IMG/VR virus record: IMGVR_UViG_3300025769_000971
Coordinates: 1-21,795 of that record
Direction: 5' to 3' (one strand)
Source of the DNA: a virus
Length of the DNA stretch: 21,795 bases
Made by a program: the position numbers and the translations under genes. Under the pieces are notes generated by a model. It was not told the origin of the DNA and ran no database searches. It worked only from the letters and a program-made list of their open reading frames with translations. Shown piece by piece: positions 16,201 through 21,580 of the stretch. Every line of letters begins with the position of its first letter. The stretch's first letter is position 1.

Positions 16201-16603
16201 TAGCATATTGTACTCGATATTATTATTCTTTGCTCCAATAAAGGGCATAATTTTACTTGTAGCATTATCTACCATTTTAGATACTGGCTTTGGTGTATGG
16301 AAAGCTAAGAACTTAGGAGAAAAATTATCAAGCAAGGCATTTAGGACTGGATTAGTGCCAAAACTATTGTCGTATGTCGGAGCAGTTATGATGATTTATG
16401 GCTCAGACGTGTTTATAATTAACTCGCTTGTTTCTAATGTAGTTGATGTGGAGTTTATGGCGACTAAGGTTATTGCATTAACGCTAATAATTAATGAAGC
16501 AAAATCAATAGATGAAAGTTTTGAAGCAGTTAAGGGCTATTCTATGATAGCTAAGATTCTGGAAATTATCAACAATCTGAAAAAAGTTAAAAAACAACTA
16601 TAA
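16184..16603 (+). CDS. Phage holin
   Basis: A 139-residue membrane protein. Hydrophobic segments lie at about 4-30 (SSILYSILLFFAPIKGIILLVAL), 60-82 (LLSYVGAVMMIYGSDVFIINSLV) and 88-105 (FMATKVIALTLIINEAKS). The loop GVWKAKNLGEKLSSKAFRTGL between the first two is typical of the toxin-secretion/phage-lysis holin family found in Bacteroidota phages, and the C-terminus is basic (LKKVKKQL). It would open the inner membrane at the end of infection. The endolysin gene follows at 16743 and the TTG-started gene begins directly after the holin stop. The start at 16184 overlaps the preceding gene. Confidence 0.8.
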   Translation: MKIYFSSILYSILLFFAPIKGIILLVALSTILDTGFGVWKAKNLGEKLSSKAFRTGLVPKLLSYVGAVMMIYGSDVFIINSLVSNVVDVEFMATKVIALTLIINEAKSIDESFEAVKGYSMIAKILEIINNLKKVKKQL

Positions 16604-16756
16604 TTGAATTACGAGATATACATAGTAGGACATTATCCACACGATAGATTCGCTTTAGGATGGGAGTATGTAGGTGCTGATGAGGATTTTAGTTATAATA
16701 CCTTTACTTTGTATTTCTTGATATTCACAATTACGATAAATTATGAAAAAAAATAG
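16604..16756 (+). CDS. 50-aa protein with a TTG start, between holin and endolysin
   Basis: An open frame of 50 codons begins with TTG at 16604, immediately after the holin stop, and ends with TAG at 16754-16756, 14 nt inside the endolysin gene. The product starts (M)NYEIYIVGHYPHDRFALGW and ends in a hydrophobic, aromatic stretch (FTLYFLIFTITINY) and two Lys, so the C-terminus may insert in a membrane. No ATG is available in the frame. The tight fit between neighbours and the well-structured composition support a real gene. Its position suggests a lysis accessory role, but this is inference. It is not recognised as a named family. Confidence 0.55.
   Translation: MNYEIYIVGHYPHDRFALGWEYVGADEDFSYNTFTLYFLIFTITINYEKK
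16633..16641 (+). other. Perfect DnaA-box-like 9-mer
   Basis: TTATCCACA, the canonical DnaA-box sequence, occurs here inside the TTG-started gene (codons for HYPH). A one-mismatch relative, ATATTCACA, is at 16721-16729. A single 9-mer can occur by chance, but the window also encodes a DnaA domain IV protein. Confidence 0.35.
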
Positions 16757-17144
16757 TAAGCAAAAAAGCGTAAAGATTCCAAGCAGTAAACATTTCAAAT
16801 TAGAGGAGTTTGCTTGTAAAGATGGTACACCAGTCCCAGAGGAATTTTACGACAACGTACAAGAGCTAATGGATAACTTGGAGGTTATTAGAGAGCATTT
16901 TGGTACTTTCGCTATCAAGATAAATAGTGGTTATAGAACACCAGCATATAACAAATCAGTAGGAGGAGCTAAAAATAGCCAACACTTAACTGCAAGTGCT
17001 GCTGACTTTAGAATGAATATAACTCCAAGAGTTGTGCAAGATGCAGTAGAGCAACTACAAAAAGACGGAAAGATTAAAGAGGGGGGCTTAGGTAGATACC
17101 CAACCTTTACTCATTACGATATAGGCGAGTACAGAAGCTGGTAA
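16743..17144 (+). CDS. M15-family peptidase endolysin
   Basis: A 133-residue protein with the whole fold of the short peptidase M15 family (D,D/L,D-carboxypeptidase-like zinc enzymes that cut peptidoglycan cross-links). Visible motifs: FKLEEFACKDG at 18-28, INSGYRTPAYN at 60-70, SQHLTASAADF at 79-89 with zinc ligands His81 and Asp88, and GGLGRYPTFTHYDIG at 114-128 with the third ligand His124. There is no signal peptide, so it needs the holin just upstream to reach the wall. The alternative, a virion-associated peptidase, is less likely given the position. It shares one base with the next gene (TAATG). Confidence 0.85.
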   Translation: MKKNSKQKSVKIPSSKHFKLEEFACKDGTPVPEEFYDNVQELMDNLEVIREHFGTFAIKINSGYRTPAYNKSVGGAKNSQHLTASAADFRMNITPRVVQDAVEQLQKDGKIKEGGLGRYPTFTHYDIGEYRSW

Positions 17145-17533
17145 TGTGGAATGAGGAGCAATTATTTGACTGGTTAAAGGAATATGTGTACTTTGACTTA
17201 GTTAAGGCAAAGAATCAAATGAGCCGTTGGGATTGCTACTCTCCAAAATTTAGACATAGAATAGAACTTAAATGTAGAAGGAAGCATTATGATAGTTTAC
17301 TGCTTGAAAAAAGTAAATATGATGCTATGATATTTGAAGCTGGAAAGCATTTAGACGTACCTATGTACATTAACTCTACTCCAGAGGGGATATACTCATT
17401 TGACTTATTAGAAATTGAGCCAGAATGGATATTTAAGAGCCTAAGAGCTACTACCCAATTTGCAAATAATAAAAACGTATTAAAGAAAATAGCTTTTTTA
17501 GATATTGATAAAGCTATAAAATTAGAGCTTTAA
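17144..17533 (+). CDS. Putative PD-(D/E)xK nuclease
   Basis: A 129-residue protein with a restriction-endonuclease-like core: Asp30 in RWDCYS, then RIELKCRRKHYD at 39-50 with Glu41 and Lys43 forming an ExK motif. A helix then carries KYDAMIFEAGKHLDVPMYIN, and a strand follows at 83-88. The spacing fits a small PD-(D/E)xK enzyme of the resolvase or VRR-like kind. It could act on branched DNA or aid DNA processing before packaging; the exact substrate cannot be read. It is the last gene of the late operon, translationally coupled to the endolysin, and its TAA overlaps the stop of the convergent minus-strand gene. Confidence 0.55.
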   Translation: MWNEEQLFDWLKEYVYFDLVKAKNQMSRWDCYSPKFRHRIELKCRRKHYDSLLLEKSKYDAMIFEAGKHLDVPMYINSTPEGIYSFDLLEIEPEWIFKSLRATTQFANNKNVLKKIAFLDIDKAIKLEL

Positions 17534-17850
17534 AAGTTTTTGTCATAATTTTTACGTTCTACTTCAAGTTTAAAGAAGTGGAAAGATGATAAACCATTTA
17601 TATGCGAATCAGTAGGAAAAAAATACCTCCAGCCCTTAGAATAACCTTTAGGAATATAATAAAAAAAAGCTGCTGCTAATTTACCAGTATCTTTCTTAAA
17701 TACTACTGAGGCGGTATGGTCTGACATTGGTATAATTTCGTCTATTGCAAATGTTTCGTTATTATAATTTCCCTCTCTGTTATGGTTAGAGAATCTTTTT
17801 GCAATTATCTGAGCTTGTTCTTTTAATTCTATCGCTATTTGTTTATTCAT
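17530..17850 (-). CDS. Hypothetical protein, last gene of the minus-strand operon
   Basis: A 106-residue protein of unknown function. The N-terminus is helical (IAIELKEQAQIIAKRF), the middle carries strands (SVVFKKDTGKLAAAFFYYIPKG), and the C-terminal part GWRYFFPTDSHINGLSSF is rich in aromatic residues. It resembles conserved small phage proteins from Bacteroidota, but no function is assigned. It has no membrane segment or signal peptide. Its start overlaps the upstream spanin-like gene by 4 nt (ATGA), and its stop lies in the TTAA shared with the nuclease gene on the other strand. Confidence 0.7.
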   Translation of the reverse strand: MNKQIAIELKEQAQIIAKRFSNHNREGNYNNETFAIDEIIPMSDHTASVVFKKDTGKLAAAFFYYIPKGYSKGWRYFFPTDSHINGLSSFHFFKLEVERKNYDKNF

Positions 17851-18227
17851 AACAACGCTTGTAAAACTATTATTCCGACCATAACTAAACCTATCTTTCT
17901 ATTGCGTTTCATTTTATGCTCTTGTATTTTTGATATGGTCAATAAGTCGTTATTATCCTCCTCAATGGCATTTATATACGTTTTAAGCGAGTTTATATCT
18001 TTTTTAGTGCTATCTATTAGCTGGATATATTTAAACTCCTTAGAACGGCTTATTTGAGATTGAGCTAATAAACTATCCTTTTGTATTAACTCCAGATATA
18101 TTCTATCCATTTGAGAATAGGTTATGCAAATAAGGGTATCTCCTTTGTTATCTGTTAATTCTATCTGCGAATAACTTAACACGCATAGAACGAGGAAGGA
18201 TATTGTAATTAGAAACCTTTTTTTCAT
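17847..18227 (-). CDS. Spanin-like protein with signal peptide, coiled coil and C-terminal TM
   Basis: A 126-residue protein. Residues 1-21 (MKKRFLITISFLVLCVLSYSQ) form a typical Bacteroidota signal peptide ending in SYSQ. Residues about 40-105 are charged, helical and likely coiled coil, and RKIGLVMVGIIVLQALL at 110-126 is a C-terminal membrane segment. Cys15 is not in a good lipobox (LVLC), so a lipoprotein is doubtful. The layout recalls a spanin that links the membranes at lysis (a u-spanin has a lipidated N-terminus and C-terminal TM). Its start lies 80 nt inside the preceding gene, in another frame, as in Rz/Rz1-type overlaps. Function is inferred. Confidence 0.55.
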   Translation of the reverse strand: MKKRFLITISFLVLCVLSYSQIELTDNKGDTLICITYSQMDRIYLELIQKDSLLAQSQISRSKEFKYIQLIDSTKKDINSLKTYINAIEEDNNDLLTISKIQEHKMKRNRKIGLVMVGIIVLQALL

Positions 18228-18423
18228 AATATAGTTTAATTGTATCTGATTTAAGTTGTAGTGTATCTATCTCGTTGAGCAATCCATCAATATTGCTTAA
18301 CTCTGGTTGTTCGATAATCGCCTCTATTGTTTGGAGTTTGCCACGTTTAGAAAGCAAATCTGTTATTATAACGATTTGAACTATAATAGTAATCATTAAG
18401 TATATTAAAATGTGTTTATTCAT
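18148..18423 (-). CDS. Inner-membrane spanin-like (Rz-like) protein
   Basis: A 91-residue protein with an N-terminal membrane anchor (residues 4-24, HILIYLMITIIVQIVIITDLL) followed by a charged, probably helical periplasmic part with repeated leucines (LSNIDGLLNEIDTLQLKSDTIKLYYEKK). This is the Rz (i-spanin) plan. It starts within the ATGA shared with the upstream lysozyme gene, and its last 80 nt encode the start of the next gene in a different frame. Together with the lysozyme it forms an apparent lysis block in the early operon. No sequence identity to a named spanin is claimed. Confidence 0.5.
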   Translation of the reverse strand: MNKHILIYLMITIIVQIVIITDLLSKRGKLQTIEAIIEQPELSNIDGLLNEIDTLQLKSDTIKLYYEKKVSNYNILPRSMRVKLFADRINR

Positions 18424-18818
18424 AAGTGTTGTTTGACTTTGTTCCAGTATTTAATTGTGCTTGGTTTTTTATAGCCATTTGGACCTCCATTCCAGTTTCT
18501 GGCTAACTTTTCGTTGGTAGGGTTTATGGTATTATCTTTTATTACGTTAAACATTTCTATTGATTTAGTTTTGTTCCATCTGTCGTTAAGTTTATATTTT
18601 TGAAATCCCAGTAATCTGTTTACCTCTCGAAGCATTATAGGACGTATTTGTAAACATCCTACTGCATCTTCTGAAATATTATGTGCTAAAGTATCTCCTC
18701 TGCTTTCAACGTAAATTATAGCGTCTATTAAATTGTTTTTAGGAATACTCCTAACTACTCCCATTGAGGAAGTAGTCAGAAATAAACCAACATTTAACAC
18801 TATTAAAATTAATTTCAT
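18420..18818 (-). CDS. Secreted SLT-type lysozyme/transglycosylase
   Basis: A 132-residue protein with an N-terminal hydrophobic signal sequence (residues 1-20). The lysozyme-like fold is recognisable from IDAIIYVESRGD at 31-42 with candidate catalytic Glu38, AVGCLQIRPIMLREVNRLL at 52-70, YKLNDRW and, near the end, LARNWNGGPNGYKK at 105-118, motifs of small SLT-family peptidoglycan-cleaving enzymes. It would cut glycan strands in the periplasm. The signal sequence means it could be exported by the host Sec system and act without the holin. It lies between a small helical protein and the spanin-like pair and overlaps both by 4 nt. Confidence 0.75.
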   Translation of the reverse strand: MKLILIVLNVGLFLTTSSMGVVRSIPKNNLIDAIIYVESRGDTLAHNISEDAVGCLQIRPIMLREVNRLLGFQKYKLNDRWNKTKSIEMFNVIKDNTINPTNEKLARNWNGGPNGYKKPSTIKYWNKVKQHL

Positions 18819-19087
18819 TTGTAACCTAATTCTTGTCTAACTTTAGGAGCTAAAACCTCTTTACGATGCCTCCACTTTTCGCCTCTTAATTCTTCATTAA
18901 GTTGTTGAACTCTTCTACTGCATCTCATTATAGATTCTACCTCTTTGTAATGGTCTGATATAATCATCGCTAATAATACATTAGTGCCATAAAGGTCTTG
19001 TAATGCTCGTCTAACCAGCTTTTTAGGGTTATCTCTCATCTCTTTGTTTTCTGTCAATAGCTGTGTGATTTGTTTTTTAATGTTCAT
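18815..19087 (-). CDS. Small helical phage protein of unknown function
   Basis: A 90-residue, strongly basic, helical protein. Visible segments are NPKKLVRRALQDLYG near 20-34, a hydrophobic stretch LLAMIISDHYKEVESIMRCSRRVQQLNEELRG at about 38-69, and a basic tail with KWRHRKEVLAPKVRQELGYK. The RCSRRVQQLNEELRG segment resembles a motif common in phage replication-region proteins, where a basic helix precedes a conserved ELRG-type turn. It may bind nucleic acid or a replication partner; this is inference from the basic helices and its place after the DnaA-like gene. ATGA overlaps link it to both neighbours. Confidence 0.65.
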   Translation of the reverse strand: MNIKKQITQLLTENKEMRDNPKKLVRRALQDLYGTNVLLAMIISDHYKEVESIMRCSRRVQQLNEELRGEKWRHRKEVLAPKVRQELGYK

Positions 19088-19683
19088 AAGTTTGTTTTTA
19101 TAAATTCGTTCAATCTGGTGTAATCTTTTTTAAATTGTTTGTCGTACTGCATTAAGTCAGCAGCTTTTTGTATTGAGTGTATGACTGTCGAATGGTCACG
19201 ACCTCCTAAAGCAGCTCCAATAGTTTTAAGTGAGCTATTAGGCATATTATCTCTGGCAATATAACAAAACATTTGCCTACATATTACTTTCTCTCTATGT
19301 CTTTTAACGCCTTGTATCTCTCTTTGAGATATATTGTAGTATTTAGATATGCAGTTTAATAGCTTATCAAATGTAAGCCGACCTTTTAGTACACTATCCG
19401 TCTGCCATCCTCCCAGCTTTTCAATACCAGCAGCAGAATAATAAGAGGGCTTATCTTGTTTGGGGTAATATTTATATTTAATATCTCCACATTCATCTTG
19501 TACCATCACTTGTTCTATCTGACCCATCTTAACAAGGTCAGTTATTTTTCTATTTGCTTCTACCATACCTACCTTTCTGCATAGCCCTAAGATAGTATTT
19601 AGGTGGGTGTATCCTTTTTTAAGTGTATTGCGAATAAATAGGTAGTCTTGGTGTTCTGTTTTATAATGCTTTACTAATTCCAT
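19084..19683 (-). CDS. DnaA domain IV-type protein without AAA+ ATPase
   Basis: A 199-residue protein. The C-terminal part, about 103-180, is a clear DnaA domain IV, the DNA-binding domain that recognises DnaA boxes, with FDKLLNCISKYYNISQREI and the signature LGGRDHSTVIHSI at 159-171. The N-terminal 60 residues (YLFIRNTLKKGYTHLNTILGLCRK, then ANRKITDLVKMGQI) look like a winged helix. The AAA+ domain of host DnaA is absent. The protein could initiate phage replication, or bind host origin sites and interfere with host DnaA. It lies between the recombination exonuclease and a basic small protein, in a replication-type operon, with overlaps of 23 and 4 nt. Confidence 0.85.
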   Translation of the reverse strand: MELVKHYKTEHQDYLFIRNTLKKGYTHLNTILGLCRKVGMVEANRKITDLVKMGQIEQVMVQDECGDIKYKYYPKQDKPSYYSAAGIEKLGGWQTDSVLKGRLTFDKLLNCISKYYNISQREIQGVKRHREKVICRQMFCYIARDNMPNSSLKTIGAALGGRDHSTVIHSIQKAADLMQYDKQFKKDYTRLNEFIKTNL

Positions 19684-20272
19684 TGATATATTCTCTTGAT
19701 TGTTCTACTTTTAATTGCATCTCTTGCATAACCTCCTCATCATATTCTATGTCAAATGTCTTAATTCTATACTTACTGCTTATTTCTGAGTAGTCGTGGC
19801 TCTCCTCAAAGGTTAGCTCTTCTGGTGTGTTCATCAATACATAGACTAATTGAGCTTTTTTCTTTCCAGTTAGGTGCATATAAGTCTGAAGCTGGTAATA
19901 ATAGTCTTTATTTGGTATGCCATTATAGAATAAAGGAAAGCTAAAGCAGTCCCAACTTGATTTAATATCTATAATTCTATCCTCAAGTATAACATCTGGA
20001 GTACCACAAAAATATTCATCCTCAAAATACTCTTCGTTTTTCTCAGCGAATAACCAACCCTTCTCAGCAGAAGCGTATTTAATAGCTTCATCCTCAACTT
20101 CGTTTCCTTTGGTTAGATATTTAGATTGGATGTTTTTACGCACTCCGTATATCTGTTCTTTAGTCCACTCCTCTAAATATGATTTAGTAGTTTTAGACAA
20201 AACCTCACTCTTAGAACGAGGCTTTGTCATTAATTTACCAGAAGCAGAAGCTCTTATCTTAAATTCTTTCAT
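19661..20272 (-). CDS. YqaJ/RecB-like PD-(D/E)xK exonuclease
   Basis: A 203-residue nuclease of the YqaJ/RecB-like group. Motifs are KGNEVEDEAI near 55-64, GTPDVILEDRIIDIKSSWD at 90-108 with Asp93, Asp102 and Lys104 as the catalytic PD-(D/E)xK core, and YQLQTYMHLTG at 126-136 carrying the QxxxY motif (Gln127, Tyr131). Such enzymes resect DNA ends to expose single strands for an annealing protein, and the ERF gene lies immediately upstream with a 4-nt overlap. The two should act as a phage recombination pair. The 3' end overlaps the DnaA-like gene by 23 nt. Confidence 0.85.
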   Translation of the reverse strand: MKEFKIRASASGKLMTKPRSKSEVLSKTTKSYLEEWTKEQIYGVRKNIQSKYLTKGNEVEDEAIKYASAEKGWLFAEKNEEYFEDEYFCGTPDVILEDRIIDIKSSWDCFSFPLFYNGIPNKDYYYQLQTYMHLTGKKKAQLVYVLMNTPEELTFEESHDYSEISSKYRIKTFDIEYDEEVMQEMQLKVEQSREYINGISKAL

Positions 20273-20763
20273 TTGATAGGATATAATTCTGCGTTAATTC
20301 TACTTATGGAATAGTGTTTTTTTAGCTCTGTAAGGGTTACTCCTTTGTCTACTGCTGCACTCCATATCTTATCGTCTTTATTTACCCATTGTTTTTGACT
20401 TTTTGTAGCTTGACTGGCTGAATTTGCGTCATCATCTTCGGCTTGTAATCCTAATAATGATTGAAGCGTATATCTTCTATAATAAGTTACTGCCGAACCA
20501 AGTTTCTGTGGGTCATCCATTTGTGGAAGAGGTATTGAACTGGTTACGCTTTCTCCAGATTCAATATCAATAACCTCTGAGAATACTTCTCCCTTGATAA
20601 TAGGTTGTAACAATAGTAGCCCATTCTTTTGCAGTAATGGCTCAACGTGCTTTAGTAGCGAGTTAATGTCAAAGTACTTAGATTTAAAGAAGGGGTTTGT
20701 TGCGTCTTTAGAGATAGCTCCTATCTCTTTTTTGACCTCGTTTAGTTTTGTGTATAAATTCAT
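20269..20763 (-). CDS. erf: ERF-family single-strand annealing protein
   Basis: A 164-residue ERF-superfamily protein. The first 113 residues hold the family core: an N-terminal helix with LYTKLNEVKKEIGAISKD, FFKSKYFDINSLLKHVEPLL at 26-44, and the diagnostic LGSAVTYYRRYTLQSLLGLQAEDDDAN at 88-113. The remaining 50 residues are a lysine-rich linker and a short helical tail. ERF proteins bind single-stranded DNA and anneal complementary strands during phage recombination and repair. It heads the operon that continues with the exonuclease and replication protein. The TATATTTG box ends only 4 nt before the start codon, so the messenger may be leaderless. Confidence 0.9.
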   Translation of the reverse strand: MNLYTKLNEVKKEIGAISKDATNPFFKSKYFDINSLLKHVEPLLQKNGLLLLQPIIKGEVFSEVIDIESGESVTSSIPLPQMDDPQKLGSAVTYYRRYTLQSLLGLQAEDDDANSASQATKSQKQWVNKDDKIWSAAVDKGVTLTELKKHYSISRINAELYPIK

Positions 20764-20767
20764 ATTA

Positions 20768-20775
20768 CAAATATA
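20768..20775 (-). promoter_or_regulatory. TAnnTTTG box before the ERF operon
   Basis: On the minus strand TATATTTG spans 20775 to 20768, four bases before the ATG at 20763. Transcription would start at or beside the start codon. A -33 element is not clear. The ten-base box TATATTTGTA is the same as at 601-610 on the plus strand. Confidence 0.5.
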
Positions 20776-20844
20776 ATTAAAATGTTTAAATAATGTTTAC
20801 TTAGTTAAATTTTTTCTCGTTAATGTTGTTCTTTGTTTTGTGTG

Positions 20845-20862
20845 AACAATAGTTTTATTGTT
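20845..20862. repeat. Perfect 7-bp inverted repeat, candidate operator
   Basis: AACAATA (20845-20851) and TATTGTT (20856-20862) are perfect inverted arms with a 4-base spacer GTTT. It lies about 70 bp upstream of the ERF promoter box and just after the HTH gene. It could be an operator or a weak AT-only hairpin. Confidence 0.4.
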
Positions 20863-20870
20863 TTTATTAT

Positions 20871-20902
20871 AAAGCCCTCCAGACCAGAGGGCTTTTTCTT
20901 TT
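20871..20902 (+). terminator. Hairpin terminator oriented rightwards
   Basis: AAAGCCCTC (20871-20879) pairs perfectly with GAGGGCTTT (20887-20895). The T-rich tail TTTTTCTTTT (20893-20902) is on the plus strand, while on the minus strand the hairpin is followed only by TTTATAAT. The hairpin lies right after the HTH gene on the minus strand and could also help terminate that operon, but it fits a rightward transcript better. Confidence 0.65.
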
Positions 20903-21155
20903 ATAATTGTCTTAGGTCTTGATAATAGTCTAATAGTGAGTAGTGCATTTCTTTAGCGTTATTTACTGCTATTCGCATTAAGTCAGTAACGCAATTTTGA
21001 TTATTCATATTAACCTTTCTTTTACCCTCTATAACGCTATTTAAAGTGTGTATAGATATTTGGTGTTTACTGGCTACTGATTTACGCTGCTCTACGCTTG
21101 TGCAAGACTTTAAGATGTCTTTAAGCTCTGTCGATATTGTTTTTGTATATTTCAT
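20901..21155 (-). CDS. Small HTH transcription regulator
   Basis: An 84-residue protein with a helix-turn-helix of the Cro/CI-like kind. Residues 22-48 (EQRKSVASKHQISIHTLNSVIEGKRKV) show two short helices with the turn QIS and the recognition helix SIHTLNSVIEG. A hydrophobic helix follows (CVTDLMRIAVNNAKEMHY), probably for dimerisation. It may regulate the neighbouring ERF promoter through the inverted repeat at 20845-20862. Its start shares ATGA with the upstream gene, so it is part of the small-gene run from the right edge and its own terminator region lies just after it. It is not enough on its own to say the phage is temperate. Confidence 0.65.
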   Translation of the reverse strand: MKYTKTISTELKDILKSCTSVEQRKSVASKHQISIHTLNSVIEGKRKVNMNNQNCVTDLMRIAVNNAKEMHYSLLDYYQDLRQL

Positions 21156-21430
21156 ATAAATAGGTTTTTGTAATCTTCGTTAATATTGTCATCTGATTTA
21201 ACTGATTCGTTAAAGTTAGCAATAGACTTTGTTAGATATTCATACTTTAATATCTCGTCTAACTTGTTAATTAAAGCATCAATCATATTAGCCTTGTTAT
21301 CGCACATTAGACTGATAGACTTATCGTCCTCATTGTCATTGTACCACTCTTTTGACTTTTGTTCCATTAAATCTCTCTCTTTTTTTAGGATGTGTTGTAT
21401 CTCCCAGATTTCGTTTTTTGTTAATTTCAT
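21152..21430 (-). CDS. Small acidic helical protein
   Basis: A 92-residue protein starting with the ATG at 21430. A longer open frame extends to 21526, but the extension covers another gene's reading frame on the same strand and the 21430 start forms an ATGA overlap with it, so the short form is preferred. It begins MKLTKNEIWEIQHILKKERDLMEQKSKEWY and continues with an acidic stretch (NDNEDDKS) and a second helix (MIDALINKLDEIL), consistent with a helical hairpin. Function is unknown. It is followed by the HTH gene with a 4-nt overlap. Confidence 0.6.
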   Translation of the reverse strand: MKLTKNEIWEIQHILKKERDLMEQKSKEWYNDNEDDKSISLMCDNKANMIDALINKLDEILKYEYLTKSIANFNESVKSDDNINEDYKNLFI

Positions 21431-21576
21431 TTTCTTGTTTTTATATATGTTAATTCTAAGGCTGCAAATAATCCAATAAGGAATAAAATTGCTGCTGCTC
21501 TTGGCTCTTCTACTGCCCAGCACCATAACGACATAGGCATAAATGCTGAGATTACTTTTAAAATTGATTCTTTCAT
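21427..21576 (-). CDS. 49-aa small membrane protein
   Basis: A 49-residue open frame with an ATG at 21576 and TGA at 21427-21429. The product has two hydrophobic stretches, ISAFMPMSLWCWAV (9-22) and AAAILFLIGLFAALELTYI (27-45), and ends with the basic KTRK, so it should be a one- or two-pass inner membrane protein. It shares ATGA with the next gene and starts 4 nt after the upstream stop, which puts it in the same tight gene run. Its role is unknown. Small membrane proteins in this part of a phage often affect entry or superinfection, but nothing in this sequence proves that. Confidence 0.6.
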   Translation of the reverse strand: MKESILKVISAFMPMSLWCWAVEEPRAAAILFLIGLFAALELTYIKTRK

Positions 21577-21580
21577 ATTA

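Noticed and set aside
17510-17531. Terminator between the convergent operons
   Set aside because: The AAAGCT/AGCTTT stem is only six pairs with a 10-base loop and is followed by AAAA before the T-run; too weak to call.
21431-21526. Longer start at 21526 for the gene ending at 21152
   Set aside because: The extension lies within the 49-aa membrane protein gene, and the ATG at 21430 makes the ATGA overlap typical of this operon.
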